Shown: positions 6,463-7,657 of the stretch, piece by piece
How the letters are laid out: each line of letters starts with the position of its first letter
Position numbering within the stretch: position 1 is the first letter of the stretch
Assembly (NCBI GenBank): GCA_030151725.1
Contig: JASLDD010000279.1
Coordinates: 1-7,657 of the forward strand
From: Solirubrobacteraceae bacterium
GTDB lineage: Bacteria > Actinomycetota > Thermoleophilia > Solirubrobacterales > Solirubrobacteraceae
DNA: 7,657 nucleotides
Reading direction: 5' to 3'
Program-made: the position numbers and the translations under genes
The notes under the pieces: generated by a model
Databases searched by the model: none
Told to the model about the DNA's origin: nothing
The model's input: the letters and a program-made list of their open reading frames with translations, nothing else

Positions 6463-6516
6463 CCGGCGTGACTTGATAGGAGCGTGGCACCGCCCCAACT
6501 GAGGTCTGTCCGCCGG
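6463..6516 (+). other. Donor-binding loop hairpin of the bridge RNA
   Basis: The outer stem CCGGCG-(t)-GAC (6463-6472) pairs with GTCCGCCGG (6508-6516): nine pairs with one bulged T. The internal loop 5' strand TTGATAGGAGC (6473-6483) contains ATAGGAGC, identical to the right end of the element at 7647-7654: left donor guide. The apical hairpin GGC-ACC-GCC lies at 6486-6494. The 3' strand ACTGAGGTC (6498-6506) is complementary to GATCTCAGT at the left end (6314-6322) with one G:U: right donor guide. Both guides pointing to the element's own ends is the diagnostic property of a bridge RNA donor loop. Confidence 0.7.
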
Positions 6517-6543
6517 AGGTCCACTTCAACGGCAATCTCGATG

Positions 6544-6549
6544 AAGGGA
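6544..6549 (+). promoter_or_regulatory. Ribosome binding site of the transposase gene
   Basis: AAGGGA lies 9 nt before the ATG at 6559 and outside the folded RNA region. It supports this start, which also gives the standard IS110 N-terminus (MIVIGADIHK). Confidence 0.55.
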
Positions 6550-6558
6550 CGGTAAGCA

Positions 6559-7650
6559 ATGATCGTGATCGGAGCGGATATCCACAAGAGCACTCATGCG
6601 TTGGCCGCGGTATCGGGCGATGGCGGCGCGGTGGCCGGCGAGCTCGAGATCAGGGCCGATGAGTCCGGGTACCGTCGCGCGGTGCGGTGGGCTCGAGAGC
6701 TCGGCGAGGAACGCGTGTGGGCTGTCGAGGACTGCCGGCATCTCTCCAGGCGATTCGAGCAAGCGCTGATCGCGGCTGGTGAGCGGGTTGTTCGCGTGCC
6801 GCCGAAGATGATGGGCCAGGCAAGGCGTGGCGAACGCGAGCCTGGTAAGTCCGATCAGATCGATGCCAGGGCAGTCGCTCGTGCGGTCGTCAGAGATGGC
6901 GTGGAGCGTTTCCCTGCGGCCTTCCTGGACGAGCGGGCATTGGAGATCCGGCTCTTGCACGATCATCGTTCAGGCCTCGTCGTTGAGCGCACGCGCCAGA
7001 TCAACCGGCTGCGCTGGCACCTGGTCGACGTCTGCCCAGAGATCGAGGCCAAGATCCCTGCCCGCCAGCTCGATAGCGGTGTGATGCTCGATCGCATCGC
7101 CCGTCGTCTTCGTCGCGAGGAGCGCTCAGCGCGCGTCAGGGTCGCCTTGGAGCTCGTCGCGAGTATTCGCACCATCTCCCGCCAGGCCGACGGGATCGAA
7201 CGCGAGCTGCGGTCGCTGGTGATGGCCTACCGTCCAGCACTCTTGGCCGAACAAGGATTGGGGGTCTTGACGGCAGCGACGCTGATCGGCCGCACCGCTG
7301 GTGCCGAGCGATTCCCCACCGACGCACACTTCGCTCGTCAGGCCGGTGTCGCGCCGATCCCTGTCTCCTCGGGACGCAAAGATCGTCATCGCCTGCACCG
7401 CGGCGGTGACCGCCAGCTCAACCGGGCGCTGCACGTGATCGCGATCACCCGCGCGCGAATCGACCCTCAGACCCGTGCGTACTTGGAGCGCAAGCGAGCC
7501 GAGGGTAAGACCAACCGAGAGGCCCTACGCTGCCTCAAGCGACACCTCGCGCGCCACATCCACCGACTCCTATCGATGCCACCAGCCAACCCCGACCGCC
7601 GGACACGGATCCAGCTAAACACCGCAATTTCCGTGCCCTGCTTGACATAG
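6559..7650 (+). CDS. IS110-family transposase (RNA-guided recombinase, DEDD type)
   Basis: This encodes 363 residues. The N-terminal RuvC-like DEDD domain shows GADIHKSTHA (D7), WAVEDC (E57) and KSDQIDARA (D99, D102). A coiled, arginine-rich middle region follows (about 140-215), then the transposase_20 domain with GVAPIPVSSGRKDRHRLHRG (263-282); S270 or S271 is the expected serine nucleophile that forms the covalent DNA link. The C-terminus RALHVIAITRARIDPQTRAYLERKRAEGKT is typical of the family. All key residues are present and the frame is intact, so the enzyme is probably functional. Known IS110 enzymes excise the element as a circle and insert it at a site chosen by the bridge RNA encoded upstream. 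The stop TAG (7648-7650) is embedded in the right end, directly after the TTGACA box. Confidence 0.93.
   Translation: MIVIGADIHKSTHALAAVSGDGGAVAGELEIRADESGYRRAVRWARELGEERVWAVEDCRHLSRRFEQALIAAGERVVRVPPKMMGQARRGEREPGKSDQIDARAVARAVVRDGVERFPAAFLDERALEIRLLHDHRSGLVVERTRQINRLRWHLVDVCPEIEAKIPARQLDSGVMLDRIARRLRREERSARVRVALELVASIRTISRQADGIERELRSLVMAYRPALLAEQGLGVLTAATLIGRTAGAERFPTDAHFARQAGVAPIPVSSGRKDRHRLHRGGDRQLNRALHVIAITRARIDPQTRAYLERKRAEGKTNREALRCLKRHLARHIHRLLSMPPANPDRRTRIQLNTAISVPCLT
7642..7647 (+). promoter_or_regulatory. -35 box at the right end for the circular-junction promoter
   Basis: A perfect TTGACA overlaps the last transposase codons. In IS110 elements joining right to left end in the excised circle creates the promoter that drives the bridge RNA. 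Here the joined sequence would put CATCGT (6325-6330), preceded by an extended -10 TG, 16 nt downstream (5 nt TAGGA, core of 2, then 9 nt of left end). The -35 is clear; the -10 is weak. Confidence 0.55.
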
Positions 7651-7657
7651 GAGCAAC

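Larger units (their letters stand above)
6337..6520 (+). ncRNA. Putative bridge RNA of the IS110 element
   Basis: The region folds by eye into the order known for IS110 bridge RNAs. There is a 5' stem-loop (6344-6359: CGGT/ACCG plus GG/CC with one bulge, CGT loop), then a target-binding hairpin (6368-6461) and a donor-binding hairpin (6463-6516). The span of about 180 nt is close to the roughly 177 nt reported for IS621. The 5' end is estimated from the junction promoter (-10 at 6325-6330); the 3' end is set just after the donor hairpin and is uncertain. In established IS110 biology this RNA brings the target and the circular donor together in the transposase and specifies both by base pairing. 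Here structure and guide matches are seen in the sequence; expression and function are inferred. Confidence 0.75.
6316..7655 (+). mobile_element. IS110-family (IS110 group) insertion sequence with bridge-RNA left end
   Basis: The element is about 1.34 kb, consisting of a 240-bp left non-coding end, one transposase gene and almost no right non-coding end. The ends lack terminal inverted repeats, as in this family. I placed the boundaries by the guide matches. The left flank up to TAGATTG (6308-6314) is repeated in the target loop. TCTCAGT from 6316 is complementary to the donor loop. The right end ATAGGAGC (7647-7654) is repeated in the donor loop. The exact core dinucleotide is not settled: GC at 7653-7654 on the right, GA at 6314-6315 on the left. 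Boundaries could therefore shift by 2-3 bp. The non-coding RNA region upstream of the gene marks the IS110 group rather than IS1111. The insertion lies 22 bp beyond the glycosylase stop and breaks no gene. It appears complete and possibly active. Confidence 0.8.

Overview
The window reads as chromosomal DNA of a high-GC actinobacterium, most likely Thermoleophilia/Solirubrobacterales. Two kinds of evidence point there: a minus-strand secreted protein with a 'VYEQVSP..KNG' segment and PD40/TolB-like propeller strands, and a small four-cysteine secreted protein of a type I remember as abundant in that group. This is judged from memory of families, not from a search. Sampled lines of the central gene cluster are about 72% GC. 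The small secreted gene is only about 45-47% GC.

Layout. (1) Positions 1-1159, minus: the N-terminal 386 codons of an exported beta-propeller-like protein whose C-terminus lies beyond the left edge. (2) 1380-1991, minus: a 203-residue exported protein with its own sigma70-like promoter near 2125-2153. (3) 2043-2417: a gene-free divergent region holding that promoter and, on the plus strand, a TATATT box placed for leaderless transcription. (4) 2418-6293, plus: four tightly packed genes. They encode a C39-like papain-fold cysteine peptidase candidate, a divergent glutamine-synthetase-family ligase, an M20D metallo-amidohydrolase and a short HhH-GPD base-excision glycosylase. The first two overlap by 4 bp, the next pair by 17 bp, and the last gene follows after 21 bp. 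The ligase keeps the catalytic metal/ATP motifs but lacks the ammonium-binding loop. A gamma-glutamyl-amide (or similar amide) make-and-break pathway is therefore a reasonable inference for the first three genes.

(5) About 6316-7655, plus: an apparently intact IS110-family (IS110 group) element inserted 22 bp after the glycosylase stop. Its 240-bp left non-coding end can be folded by eye into a bridge-RNA-like structure: a 5' hairpin, a long target-binding hairpin (6368-6461; 20 of 21 stem positions pair) and a donor-binding hairpin (6463-6516). The guide logic fits. One donor-loop strand repeats the element's right end (ATAGGAGC). The other is complementary to its left end (GATCTCAGT, one G:U). 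The target loop repeats the left genomic flank (TAGATTG). A TTGACA box overlaps the transposase stop at the right end, where it would complete a promoter for the RNA only in the circular form. This programmable-recombinase system is the most interesting part of the window.
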